The notes below the pieces were generated by a model, which worked only from the letters and a program-made list of their open reading frames with translations, searched no databases and was not told the origin of the DNA. From NCBI RefSeq assembly GCF_028769735.1, contig NC_088178.1, positions 19,728,357 to 19,792,356 of the forward strand: 64,000 nucleotides of DNA. The letters are read 5' to 3'. Source of the DNA: Zonotrichia leucophrys gambelii. Its lineage: Eukaryota; Chordata; Aves; Passeriformes; Passerellidae. The translations under genes were made by a program, and so were the position numbers. Of the stretch, positions 12,281 through 39,400 are shown in pieces. Every line of letters starts with the position of its first letter. The stretch's first letter is position 1.

Positions 12281-12286
12281 AATAAA
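12281..12286 (+). terminator. Polyadenylation signal AATAAA, probable TMEM125 3' end
   Basis: Canonical hexamer followed within 30 bases by a GT-rich element (GTTGATTGTGTTG). It is the first canonical signal after the TMEM125 stop on this strand. Confidence 0.6.
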
Positions 12287-12300
12287 GTGTTACAGAAGTT

Positions 12301-14369
12301 GATTGTGTTGAAGGCTGATATTTGAGTGCAGACCTCTCTGCAGAGCAGAGGTGTCAGGGCTGGCCTCAGCCCAGGGCAGTAATCACAACAGCCCCGGATT
12401 CCTCGTGTGGCTGTGGTTCTGGATCACCAGCTAGTGTGGCAATGCCACCACAGCCCCAAAAATGCATGTACTTCTTTCATGATACACAATTCCCACTTCC
12501 AGATCCATATTAATCTCTCTCTGCTTAAAAACCCAGACGTATCCAGATCCCTTTACCACCACTCTGTGAACCTGAGACCTTGCTATGCCCCTGAAAGATA
12601 CTCACATGGAGCACTCAAAGCCTCTGAATATGTCAGTGCAGGCTAGCCTGTTTACAGAGAAGCTGTTTGACCCTGTGGCAGGGCTGAGCCTCACACCTGG
12701 AACCAGTCTGCCTGCATACCTGCCCCTGCTCCCAGCCAGCCTCAGCCAGGCCCTCATGACAGCTTCCTGGGTGGACCCCTGGAGAAGGATCCTCCTTTTC
12801 ATGCTCTGACCCTTTGTATTCCCAGCTCTGCATGCCAGATGTATTTCCCCTCAAACATGAGTTGCCAGGTTCCTGCACTGCAGCTGCCTGAGGGCAGAAA
12901 ATGCACACAAACACACACACACACACACACACACGCGCAAAAGAAAACCTGCCATGTCTGCTTGGCTAAAAAAATAAATTATGGACTTATGAGGGTCAAA
13001 GTAGACAAGCCATCCAACCACTAATGCTGAGGGACTGGTAAGATCCTGGACAAGTAAGCCTAGGTGCTTGTATTTTTAACTTCTTTTAAGACATCGCTGA
13101 GACTAAAAAGAAAAGACTGCATCCAGCATAAATTCATGTGATTGAAAAGGATGTTGAAAAGCCCAGTAAATACCCTCCAAAAGATAACTGAAATGCTTTT
13201 TCCCAGCCTCAGATTTAAATCTCTTACCCAAAAGGTATTAGAAATTTCCAAAAATACTGTGTAGAGTGTATTTTCACAGGTAGCTGATGAGCCCAGAAGA
13301 CAAATTATGAGACAGTAACTGAAAAAGTAAAGCTCACTTTAGAAATATGGCACTTAAGAGCAAAAGTTGGCTGACCACTGAAAGAAGCCAGCAGGTTTTC
13401 CTCCTGCTCAAGGCTTCAAGTGGCACATTTGCTCTCTACCCTGTCTCATCCATCCAATGCCTGACCCATTTTTCCCCTTGGGTTTGCATACTCTGAGGTG
13501 TATTAATTACCTTTTTTATACATTAAATGTTTTAATGAGTGGAGAAATAGAAAGTCAGCTAGCAGTGAAATAGAGATTTAAAGGAGGTGGGGGAATTAGC
13601 TGTGTGGCAGAGCTTTGAGAAATGCTGTCCTGTGTTATCTCATGCTCTGGAGCATGACAGAGACTCCTGAACTATCAGGGATGGTAATGACTGGGCTGTG
13701 CCCTGGGCAACCTTCCCAATCGGTTGGTACCAGCCTTATGAATCACTTTCTAAAGGTGAATGCCACTGCTGTTCCCTGCTTTTAACTCCAGAGTAACCCA
13801 AGAAGGCACGACCAACTCCAGCAGAAATAGCTTGCAGTTACCTGTGTCTCATGTGCTGTTCATCATACCACAAAGATGACAGGAATGTAAAAATTATTGC
13901 ATTTGTACAACTCCGCAGCTGAAGAGACACATGGAACTCTGTAATGGGTGCTGGGGGACAGGGTCACCTCGCCCCAGTGCATGGGCCTGGCACTGCAACT
14001 GGCAGCACTGATGAGTTTGCTCAGCTCTGCGGAGCTGACAGAAGAAAGGTGTCTTTTAGCTTGTCTTCCTGGAGAGGAAAGAGAGAAAAGAAAGAAGGGC
14101 TATGGCTGGAGAGACATGCACAGAAACCCTGTGATGGTGCTCTAGGGCTGCCTACACCACAGCAGGTGAAATATTTGTTTGGACAAGAGCACTCATTGTG
14201 CCACAGATGTGGTCTCTCATCAGCACAGTTAGAGCAATGTATTTATGGCCCTTGAAAGCACTTGCAAAAAAAACTGCACCCCAGCTGTGGGGCTGGGGGT
14301 CTCCTCCCAGCACTGCCACTGGGAGAGTTCCACCAAACCACTGCAGGCAGAGGCAGGGCTAAATCATGC
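12301..14369. other. Interval between convergent genes, no gene recognised
   Basis: Lies between the probable 3' ends of TMEM125 (+) and TEMP (-). Apart from the AC microsatellite, I see only AT-rich sequence (13.0-13.9 kb) with no coding or repeat signature I can name. Confidence 0.5.
12911..12938. repeat. (AC)n microsatellite
   Basis: About 12 AC dinucleotides running into GCGC, in the interval between the convergent TMEM125 and TEMP genes. Confidence 0.95.
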
Positions 14370-14375
14370 TTTAAT
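14370..14375 (-). terminator. Polyadenylation signal ATTAAA for the TEMP locus
   Basis: TTTAAT on the plus strand reads ATTAAA on the minus strand, about 430 bases beyond the TEMP stop. It is the nearest good variant hexamer; cleavage was not verified. Confidence 0.4.
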
Positions 14376-14807
14376 CACACCTCAGAGTAACAATGCATTG
14401 AGGGACAGAGCAGGGCTGAGTCTGGCACCATGGGGCAGTGGGGCCAGTGCCTAAGACCCCATGGCAGCACCTGGGCAGGATCCTCTTCCCACTTCACCTG
14501 GCTCTTCCCACTTCACCTAGGCACCACCTCCTTTATCCTCAGCATCCGAGCAAGGCTGGGAAAGCAGCACCTGGTTTGGTGTCCCTGTGACAGTGCAGCC
14601 TACTGGTGTCATGCTGGGACACTCTGGGACCAGCTGCTTTCAGTCTCCATCATCATTCCTAGTCCATCCCTCTCTCCTCTCCTCTCTGCTCCCTTCCTCC
14701 TGCCCCAAACACGTGGGGCCCAAAGCCAAGGACAGGTAGGAAAGGGGTGGAGCTAGGGAGACAGCAAGAGCCCGCAGCAGTGGTGGCTAAGCTGTAAGCT
14801 TGTAAGC

Positions 14808-18746
<3,939 letters not shown>

Positions 18747-21700
18747 TTGGCTCCAGGAAACTTCCGGCCAGAAAAACAAGTCTCGGGGAAAGCTGGGAAG
18801 CCGGCAGAGCCGGCCCTGCCGGGCGAGGTGTGGCCGCGGCCGCTCGGCTCAGGGCTGCCACCGAGTCCCCACAGGCCGGCCCCGCACTCAGCAGCGCCCG
18901 GGACCCGGCCTGGCTGCCGCCCCGGCCCCGCTCCTCCCGAGCTGGTGAAAGGTGGCGGTGCCAGTTACACATTAACAGCCGCGCCCCATCACCTCCCAGC
19001 CGTGTGGCCGCCCGTGATCGGTGATCAGGACTGCGTGCTGAGCTGTGGGTGCCGTGGGGGCTGCCGAGGTGGCAGCAGGACCCTGGGAGGGCTGGGGAGC
19101 CTCCAGAGGGAGGAGGGGGCACGGCTGTGGCATCTGCCCTGAGACGCTGCACTGGAGGAGAGCAGCCTGAGCCTGGTCCACGCACCTGGGACAGGGGCAC
19201 ACAGCCAGCCCCGTCGGGGGAAGCTGGGGCTGAGGCAGCAGGGAAGTATCCTACAGGAAAATAAAGGTCTTGCTGGAATTCCAGCAGAAAGGTGTTTAAA
19301 GCATGCAGCAAACTGGCAGGTCTCTGGGCCCAGCAGCAGCAGCTCAGTGAACAACACCTGTTCATGAAGGTCCCAGAGGATGGGAGTGCCCCACCACCTT
19401 CGGCACCCTCCATGCAGACCTGCCACTTAACAGTAGTTCTCCCTTCCAATCTTGCCATGCAGTCAGTGAAAGTCTGAGAAATCCTGTCAAAGCAGCATCT
19501 CATGGGTGTTTGCTGGCATGCCAGACCTGCTCCTGTGCCCATGGGTGATGGGGTAGGTGAGTGGGCAAGGCCGGCAGAGCCACAGGCCAGGCAGGGAAAG
19601 AACTGCTACACCTGCTCCTGGCTTTGCCTCTGAAGCAGGAGGGAGCCCCAAGCTCTCTTCCCTGCTCCCCATTCCCTGGTCCCATGCCTGCTCATCGACA
19701 GGAAGCCGATTGCCAGCAAGAGCACTTCAGAACTGTCGGCAGCTGGGACAGGATGGCCCCTCCTCCCCCAGCTGCCAAAGGGCCCCTTCACAGCCGCACA
19801 TCCACCCTTTCCTCAGGGAAAGGGCTTCCCAGCAGCCCGTCCCTCATCCTGTGGGCATGTGCTGGATGCCAAGGCAGCAGGCAGCTCCTGCTTCCCAGCT
19901 GCCTAGGCAGGCTGGGGATGCTCAAATACCCTGCTTCCCAAATGTTCCTATGCCTGGTGCGATCAGTCCTTACCCCAACTTTGCAGGGCCTCCCCAGGAC
20001 CCACTAAGCACATAAAACAAGTATCCAGAGAAGCAGGGCTAGAAAGTGTTGCTGAGGCAGGCCAGTCCACTGGTGGATCTGGAGGGTGGTTGCATTTCCT
20101 ATCAGGAAATGTATCTGAGCATTATGGTTTCTGGCATGTGGTGCCATGCATTAGAATGTGCAAATGAAAACAAAAAGTGGTATTTTTGTCAGTGTTTGGG
20201 GGGCTTTTTGTTTTGTTTTGGTTTTTTATTTTTTAGTATGTTGTGATTCAGCAAAAAAGCTGAGGATCATGAAATTAGCAGATATGCAGGGGCTTGGAGT
20301 GTCCTATGGATTGGGCAACTGGAGCTTTCCATGTTGCAGGAGAGCAAGTGCGGAGAGCTGCTTTGGCTGTGCTCAGCTGTGCCTATTTCTCTGGTGCCTC
20401 CCCTGGAGACAGATAAACTTAAACTGGAGCTGTAAGGTCCTGGCTGGCCACAAAACTCCCCAGAAAGGTTTCCTACCCTACCTCCAGCCAAAGGAATCTG
20501 CACATAGCACAGCTCTTATCCAGGTGCCTCTAGAAAAAAACACAAGCAAACAAATCACATTGGGTCAGATTCCTCAATGGATCACTGAGATCTCCTGGGT
20601 ATGGCCTGGTGCAGAGACTGACCCCATATGGCTCCCGTTCCACAAAAATTCTGCGCAAATAATCCCATCCTCAAATGGATCCTCCTGAAAGAGGGCATTT
20701 CACTGAGTGCACTCCAACTCAGGCTCTGTGTGATGCGCTCCCCCACAGCTGCCAGGGAAGCACAGAATGAGTTGCGCATGTAAGCACACAGCTCTGCGCC
20801 TGACTGGCCCCTACAGCCAGTTTCATTTCCCAGGCAAATGGGGGCAGCTGCACCTGGTATCCACCTTTTTCAGATTCTCTCCCCCCTCCCTGGCATGGGG
20901 TGGCCAGGCATCTGCACTGTGAGAGCCCCTGCTCACTGCCATCCCTCCCTCAGCATGCCATGGGCACTGCGCGGCCCCAGAGCACTCTGTAAATAGTCGG
21001 AAGCGATGAATGGATTTCCCTTTCCTCTCCATGTGTGCTTTAGATTTTTGGCCGGATACAGCATGGGCCCAGGACACATCAAAACATGAGACTCACTCCC
21101 TGGCAGCCCTGGCTTTTCACATGGGAACAGTTTGATTTGTGAAGCAGTGTGAGGTTTGGTGTGTGAAGCTTAGGGAGATTTCATGGGGAACGTTTTTTGT
21201 TTGCCAGGCAAAGAGCATGGAGCCTGCTGGTGGCTGGCACAGCCTCCATGCTGGGAGTGAGACACTGGGCCTGGGCTATAGCAAGGCCATGCTCTGCTGT
21301 GCCCATGCCACCACTGTGCATGGGAAAGCACTTAAGGAAAGCCAGGCTTTCTCTTTCTTCCCTTCCCCCCAGACATGTTTACCACAAACCACAGGGTTTT
21401 CTCCTCAGGCAGTGGCCACCCTACCGTGTGAACTGGGCAGCTCGTTGGCGCCCTGCCCGTGCTTCCACTCAGCCCCTTTGAAGCCGGACAGTGTCCCCCG
21501 ATGGGCCCCGCAGGATGAGTCAAGCCCTGGCACCGCAGGGAGCTCGGCTGGGCCCTCCCTCGCACACCGGAGCCCGGGCGACCGTGCCTTGCACCCCGGA
21601 GCTCGACTGGGCCGTGCCTCGCACCCCGAGCCCGGGTGGACCATGACTCGCACTCCGAGCCCGGGTGACCCTGCCTCGCACCCCGGGGTCCGGGCGGGCC

Positions 21701-22534
21701 GTGCCTTGCACCCCGGAGCCCAGCGGGGCCGTGCCTCGCACCCCGGAGCCCGGCTGGGCCGCGCCTCGCGCCCCGGCTCGTGGCGATGGGAGGCTGAGGC
21801 GCCCCGAGGTGTGCGCGGCCTCAGCCTCGCCGCACGCCGCTCCCCGGGGGACAGCCTGTGCAGGGCTGCTCCCGACGGCTCCTGGAGTCAGGGCCGTCTC
21901 CAAACAATGGGTGGAGAGCAGGAAACGCCGCATGGGAAACAGGATTTGGCTCCGCCGCCGCCGCCAGCCACGGCCCCTTGGCCCCTTTCCTTTCCCTGCT
22001 CCAGAGAGCCCTTCCCACAGCCATCGGCCACGGGGCTGCACCGCGGGGATGGGGATGCCACTGCCCGGGCGGGCTGGGGCATGAGGCGCTCTGAACATTG
22101 GACGAAAAGCGGAGTCGTCCTCCTGCCCGGGCTAGGGGCTCAGCATGACTCAGGGAACCCTGAGCACGCAGCCCTAACCCTGGAGGGGTGGGTGGCTGCC
22201 TTTCCCTGGAAGAGCTGCCACCAGGCAGGGGATCCCAGCGGTCCCTTGGCCAGCAAGCCCTGCTCCTGAGCATCTGGCTGGCCACAGAGCCAGAGAAACG
22301 GGGACATCTCTCAGTCCGTGTCCAGGCTATGCACCACAGGAGGTGGTCCCAGCTCCCCTGGAAGTCAACCAACAGCACGGAGAAGAGATGGGGGACATGG
22401 GCAGGGAGCAGCGGACCTGAGCTGCTGCTCACGTGGAGCTCCTAGGAAGCCACAGCCTCCAGCTCTGAGCCCCGTAGCCAGGAAATGCTGGGGATTTTCT
22501 GACCTCTGCCAGATTTGGAACAAGCTCCAAGGAC
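18747..22534. promoter_or_regulatory. Divergent TEMP/TIE1 promoter interval
   Basis: About 3.8 kb between the start codons of TEMP (-) and TIE1 (+). It is GC/CpG-rich at 18.78-19.0 kb, just upstream of TEMP exon 1, and at 21.5-22.1 kb. Just before the TIE1 ATG there are GGAA (ETS-type) cores in AGGAAGC at about 22443 and AGGAAAT at about 22481, compatible with the ETS dependence of endothelial promoters. The long plus-strand open frame at 21.1-22.3 kb is kept open by GC content and the minisatellite. No transcription start can be placed. Confidence 0.45.
21540..21775. repeat. GC-rich minisatellite, 8 copies of about 30 bp
   Basis: Eight imperfect units of 28-30 bp, each with the order GAGCCCGGC(T/G)GGGCC, GTGCCTCGCACCCCG. 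Unit length varies by deletions of one or two bases. It is CpG-dense and lies 0.76-1.0 kb upstream of the TIE1 start codon. Confidence 0.9.
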
Positions 22535-34542
<12,008 letters not shown>

Positions 34543-35036
34543 GGCTGCGCTGGCCCCAGCCTGCTGGAACAGTGCTGTGGGGACAAGGGCCTGCTCGTCC
34601 TCTCCAGGCCCAAGCAGCCAAATGGCAGTGCCCCTTTTCAAGAGTGCCTTTCCTGCAGCAGGACTGTGCCGTCCCCTCCCTGGCATGGTGCCAGCCACTA
34701 AGAGCCCCACACTGTTGGGACACGCTGGGGTGGCCCCCAAGGACAAGCAGCAGCAGGGTCCTGGCAGCAGAGCAGGCAGGAGAGGGCCTCCCTCAGGAGC
34801 CAAGGCACTGCCTAAGCCCACGGACACAAAAGCTTAAACTTTGGTGCAAGAGGAGGAAGCAGCAATACAGCTGCAGCCCTCAGCATGCTCTGGGCCTGAA
34901 GTGGTGCCAGGGGTTGTGAGCAACGCTGCTGACATGGGATGGGGCCACCCTGGTGAGTGCAAAAGGACAATGTTGGCCGTGCACAGCCTCCCACTCTGCA
35001 GTGACCCTTTGGAGATGTCAGCTCTGCCTTATGGAC

Positions 35037-35042
35037 AATAAA
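35037..35042 (+). terminator. Polyadenylation signal AATAAA, TIE1
   Basis: Canonical hexamer 495 bases after the TIE1 stop, followed by a GT-rich element (GAGTGTTGGTGGG) about 30 bases on. This gives a 3' UTR of about 0.5 kb. Confidence 0.85.
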
Positions 35043-35060
35043 GATCATGCAACAGCCGGG

Positions 35061-36416
35061 TCCAGAGGAGTGTTGGTGGGTACCCGCCTCTGCCCCACTG
35101 ACAGCACTGGGGAACAGGATCCGCTGCTGTGGTGGGCACTCCTCATAATCCTGTTCCCACTGGGGTCCTGTGATAATCCCCAGGAATGTCCCAGCATTCC
35201 CAGACAAGACCTGGGTCTCATCATGACATGGAGATGGGTTTTCTTAGGATCCAACTGGGATCTTTTCCCACACACACAATTAAGACTTGGTCTTGTCCCC
35301 AAACGGATATGGAGAACAGACTATGTCCTTCCTATGCACAGCTGCCACTTGCATGCTTAAAAATTGTTCCTGCAGCTTCCCCTCAGCTGGCTGGTCTTTA
35401 AAGGGATGGCCCTGTTCCTCCAGCTGGGTCCTGTGCTCTTTGGTGTGACCTGCAGCTCTGCCCCATCTCTGAGATCCCCAGTGAATCAGTGATGGGGACT
35501 GACCCTCACAAACAGCCTGACATGTGCCACTTCTTCTGCACCCCTTCTGCTCCCAGCTGGGGACAGTGTCTGGGGCAGTGTCACCAGTCCTGCTCACACC
35601 TAGGTCTTCTTTTTCTGACAAAATTTGTCTGTGGCAAGTTGGGGCTGGCACTGCTCTTCCCTCAATGCCTCTAGTGCTGTCCTCAGCTGCTGGGCTTGAA
35701 GAAGCAAACCTGGCCTTGGTGCCCAGGGGACACATGTGCAAGTGGCTCCTTGTGTCCTGGCTGGTGCTCCCTGGGCTGTGCAATAGAGCTGTGCCCTGGC
35801 AGGGTGGGAGACCCTCCAGCACCAGAAGTGATGGACTGGTTGAGCATGACTGTGGGACCTCACTGTGCTGGCCCTGCTCCTGCACCACCAGCACGGGCAC
35901 CTCTGAGGGCTTTGCTCCCTGTGCCTGCAGCTCTGCTCCCAGCACTGCCACAGACACAGTGCTGCTGGCAGAGCTCACCTGGAGTACCCCACTCCTGGGC
36001 AGCACAGGACACCACCATGGAGGCAGATCAGCTGTGCCACATCCCGTGCTCCTGTGTGGCAGCAGCCCCAACAGCCTGCCCTGCCCCACACAGGGGCCTC
36101 CCTAGTTCCTCGGGGGTTGTTTTTCTTCCTACCCCATCCTCCCACATGCCAGCAGCCACAAGGGCAGGAACATGCCGCCTATCTGATAGGAGCAGTCTCT
36201 CTTGGCGCTGTGGCCGGCGGCAGGGGGGCTGTGGCCTTGTGGTTTCAGGCACAGGGAAGTGCTGGTGATGGGGTGGGGGGAGCCCCCAGCCAGGCTTCCT
36301 GAGCTGCACAGCCTCCACTTCCCAGATAAAGGTATCGCCTGGAGAGCCGCAGCAGCTCCCAGGACACCGGGAAGGGACGAGTGCGGCACGCGTGGCTCCG
36401 GCACACAGGTTGCAGG
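35061..36416 (+). promoter_or_regulatory. TIE1-MPL interval with GATA/ETS motifs; MPL promoter
   Basis: About 1.4 kb between the TIE1 3' end and the MPL ATG, with no gene of its own. An ETS core (CTTCC, 36318-36322) abuts a GATA site (AGATAA, 36324-36329) about 90 bases before the ATG. A back-to-back GATA pair (TATCTGATAG, 36180-36189) lies about 235 bases before it. Human MPL is known to be driven by GATA1 and ETS factors at a TATA-less promoter; the assignment here rests on motif and position. The minus-strand open frame across 35.3-36.1 kb has no recognisable content. Confidence 0.5.
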
Positions 36417-39400
36417 ATGGCAGCCTGCCTGTGCCAGGGCTGGCAGCTCTCACTGCTCCCTGCCATCCTGCTCAGCCTCCGCAGCCCACCGTCAGCCCCT
36501 GAGCCAGTGACATCCCAAGGTAGGTCCTTGGGGCTATTTTCTCCCTCAAAGGATGGGCCAGAGAGCAGCTAGAATGCCAGGTGTGGGCAGCGAGCACCTC
36601 ACAGCAGCCAAAATCTATGGGATTGGGAAGGGGCCATTCCAGGAGGGTGTGCAGGGAGTGTTCAGGGTGAGCAATGGAGTGTGCTTCTCACCTGTGGGAC
36701 ACCCTGAGAGGTTTGGAGTAAATGAATATCCATGCTCTCTGCAAGCAGAGCTTGGCTGCCCATGGGCTGCCCCTGAGGATGGCAGCCTGGTGCTCCCAGT
36801 CCTGCTGAGGTAGCAGAGGGGCTCCTCACTCATCAGAAGTTCTCAGAGTTATGAAGTGATGAGGGTTTGAACAAGACTCAAGTTAACATCTGATGGCACA
36901 GCTCTGCACCACGGGCAATGCAGTGGCACTGCCAGGCTAACCCCAGAGCTCCTGGAGCCTTGCTGTCATGATCTTATTGTCCTGCTGGACATGCTCATCT
37001 TAGCTGATAGCTGGCCCCAGTCTGGCACACTGCACCTGCCAGAGCCACTCCCCAACTTTGTCTCATTTCAGAATGAAATCATGCATTCTTTAAGCGCCTC
37101 TTTAGCCCCTTTAGAACCTTCTGTAACACCATAAAAAACATGATTGAATAAAACCCTGTTGATCTCCTGCTTGTCTCTCCAGCCCCACCCCAGGTTTCTG
37201 GCCAGGATAGACTTGGGAGCACATTTTGAGTCACCCCCATAGGGGCAGTGGGACGAGGGTCAGGGTTGGACTCTGCCCACAGCCTCTGCAAAAGGGCTCT
37301 GTGCCTTGAGCCCTCCACTGGCTTGGCAGCACTGCCCAAGCATGGCTGGTGGGGGCTGCAGATCTGGGCAGCTGCCCTTCCTAAGAAATGGGCTGTACTC
37401 AGAGATGCTCTGATAGCCCACAGGACCAGGGTGGGCTCCCACTGATGCCGTGGGTCCCTGTGCCACCAAGCTGCTGGGACCTGGGCACTTCATCTCCTGG
37501 TGCTCGGAGCTGGGTGAGGCCATGGAGCCAGCATGAGGCCTGGGGTGGGGTAATGGAGGAAAAAAGAGAAAAACGCGTGGGGGGCCTGTGGCAGAAATGG
37601 GACAACGGGAATGGGGAAGAAGGCAACACAGGGCTGGGAAATGAGGAACAGGGCTGGGGGGGATCAGGGCAAGAGAAGGGACAGGGTGAGCAGAAGGACA
37701 TCAAGAAGGTGGCAAGAATACTGGGAACTGTGACTTATTCTTTGCCCAGGGTGGGCTCAGCTGGCAGTGTTAGCAGAGAATGGATTTACTCAGCAAATGC
37801 AGCGGACATTGGCAGTGGGATTGTGGGGTCCCAAAGCTGGGGGCAACCTGTGGGGAAGGCAGCAAATGCCGGTAGGAAGAGGAGGAGGAAGAGGGCTGGA
37901 GCAGGTCACAGGGCAGAGGGAGGGGGGGAGAAGAGACTGCTGAAGCAATGCTGGGGACAGCAAGACCACCCCTGTGCATCACACATCTGCACCTTGGGGT
38001 TGTCCCTCCTTTCACAACAACAAGGGCAGACACCCATATGGCAGCAGAGTTACCAGTGCTTCAGACAGAGATCCTGCAGGGTGTGATGCTCCAGTTTGTC
38101 TGTGTAATGACAGGGAGCACAGCTTACTGAGGGGGACAGCCATGCCCCCAGGGCAGGGGTTTGGGCATCCCCCCTGCTCTGGACCACATGCCCCCACACC
38201 AGCCCCCAGGCCCTTTCCCTTTCCCTGGGGTGCTGGTCCTCCTTATCTCACTTCCGTGCACCTTCCGGCATGAGCAGGGCAGGGGTGCTTCCCCCTGATC
38301 GCTGGGCCCTGAGCTCCCCTCCGACCGCAGGGCTATTTCGGGATGTTTGTTTGTCCTCAAGGACCTCGTGTACTGAGGAGGGGGCGTGGTGGGGCGGGCC
38401 GGAGCCCTGCACCAGCCAGCACCCCGGTGCCAGCCAGCATGGGTGCCATGTCCCTCCCCAGTGTGCCAAGCTGGTGGAGAGCACCCGTGCCACGGCCATG
38501 CCCAGGCTGCCCCGCATGCCTGAGGTGGAAGCAGGTGAGATGGGGATGGGTTTGTGCCCAGGGGCTCCTTCATGGCCACACTCCTCCCAGACGCTGCACT
38601 GCTAGCAGGCGTGTCCGAGGGCATCCTCTGTTTCTCCCGCTGCTTCGAGGATCTCACCTGCTTCTGGGACGAGGAGGAGACAACAACTGGGATGTGCTAC
38701 TTCTACTACTGGTACAGCAGGTAGGAGATGGTGGGGGCACAGCCCAGCCTCCTCCTTGCTGCACAGAGAGCAGAGCATCAGTGTGTCACAGCAATCTGGG
38801 CCATCCCAGTGGCTCCAAGCTGCAAGGAGAGATGGAGAGCCCACAGAAGGTATACAGCAGCCACTGCACACCCTGCAGCAGGGCTGGGGCCTGGCTGTCC
38901 CTCAGTCCCATGAGGACGGTGCCCTGCAGTGGATTATGGCACGGGAAAGGAGCTGGTGACACCGAGGTCTCTGTGCTGTGCCCCACATTTCCTCTCCTCA
39001 AGCTTGGCCCGAGGCAGGAGGTGTGAGGTGCTGTAAGATCCCGCTCTCCGCTCCTCAGGGATGTGCCCACAGCGTGCATGGTCTCCACGTGGCCCCGTGG
39101 GGCTGGCGGGAAGCGACATGTCTGCGTCTTCCCCAGCCAGGACGTGCGGCTCTTCACCCAGCTCCACCTCCGCGTCCTGGATGCCACCACAAACCACACC
39201 AAGTACTGGCGGGAACTCAGTGTGGACGCAGTGGGTGAGTCCCCTTCACTGGGCAATGCCCTGTGACAACAGGACAGTCCCCAGGTCTGGGTCCCCTGAC
39301 CTGCCTGCCACGGGGGCTGGCAACACCGTGAGTGGTGGAGCCTGGGAAGGGACTTCCACGTGTCCCCCAGCAGGAGCAGGCATTGCCCGGACTGAGGCTG

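Larger units (their letters stand above)
9768..12300 (+). other. TMEM125: Probable TMEM125 3' UTR
   Basis: No further coding sequence is seen. The first canonical AATAAA downstream on this strand is at 12281-12286, giving a 3' UTR of about 2.5 kb. It contains a SINE at 11.0-11.1 kb. An earlier non-canonical poly(A) site is possible, so the extent is inferred. Confidence 0.45.

Noticed and set aside
21139..22269. Long plus-strand open frame, 376 codons
   Set aside because: It spans the GC minisatellite and a CpG-rich promoter region; the low-complexity composition explains its length and no domain is visible.
35280..36089. Minus-strand open frame of 269 codons between TIE1 and MPL
   Set aside because: No domain, splice structure or start context that supports a gene; composition-driven.
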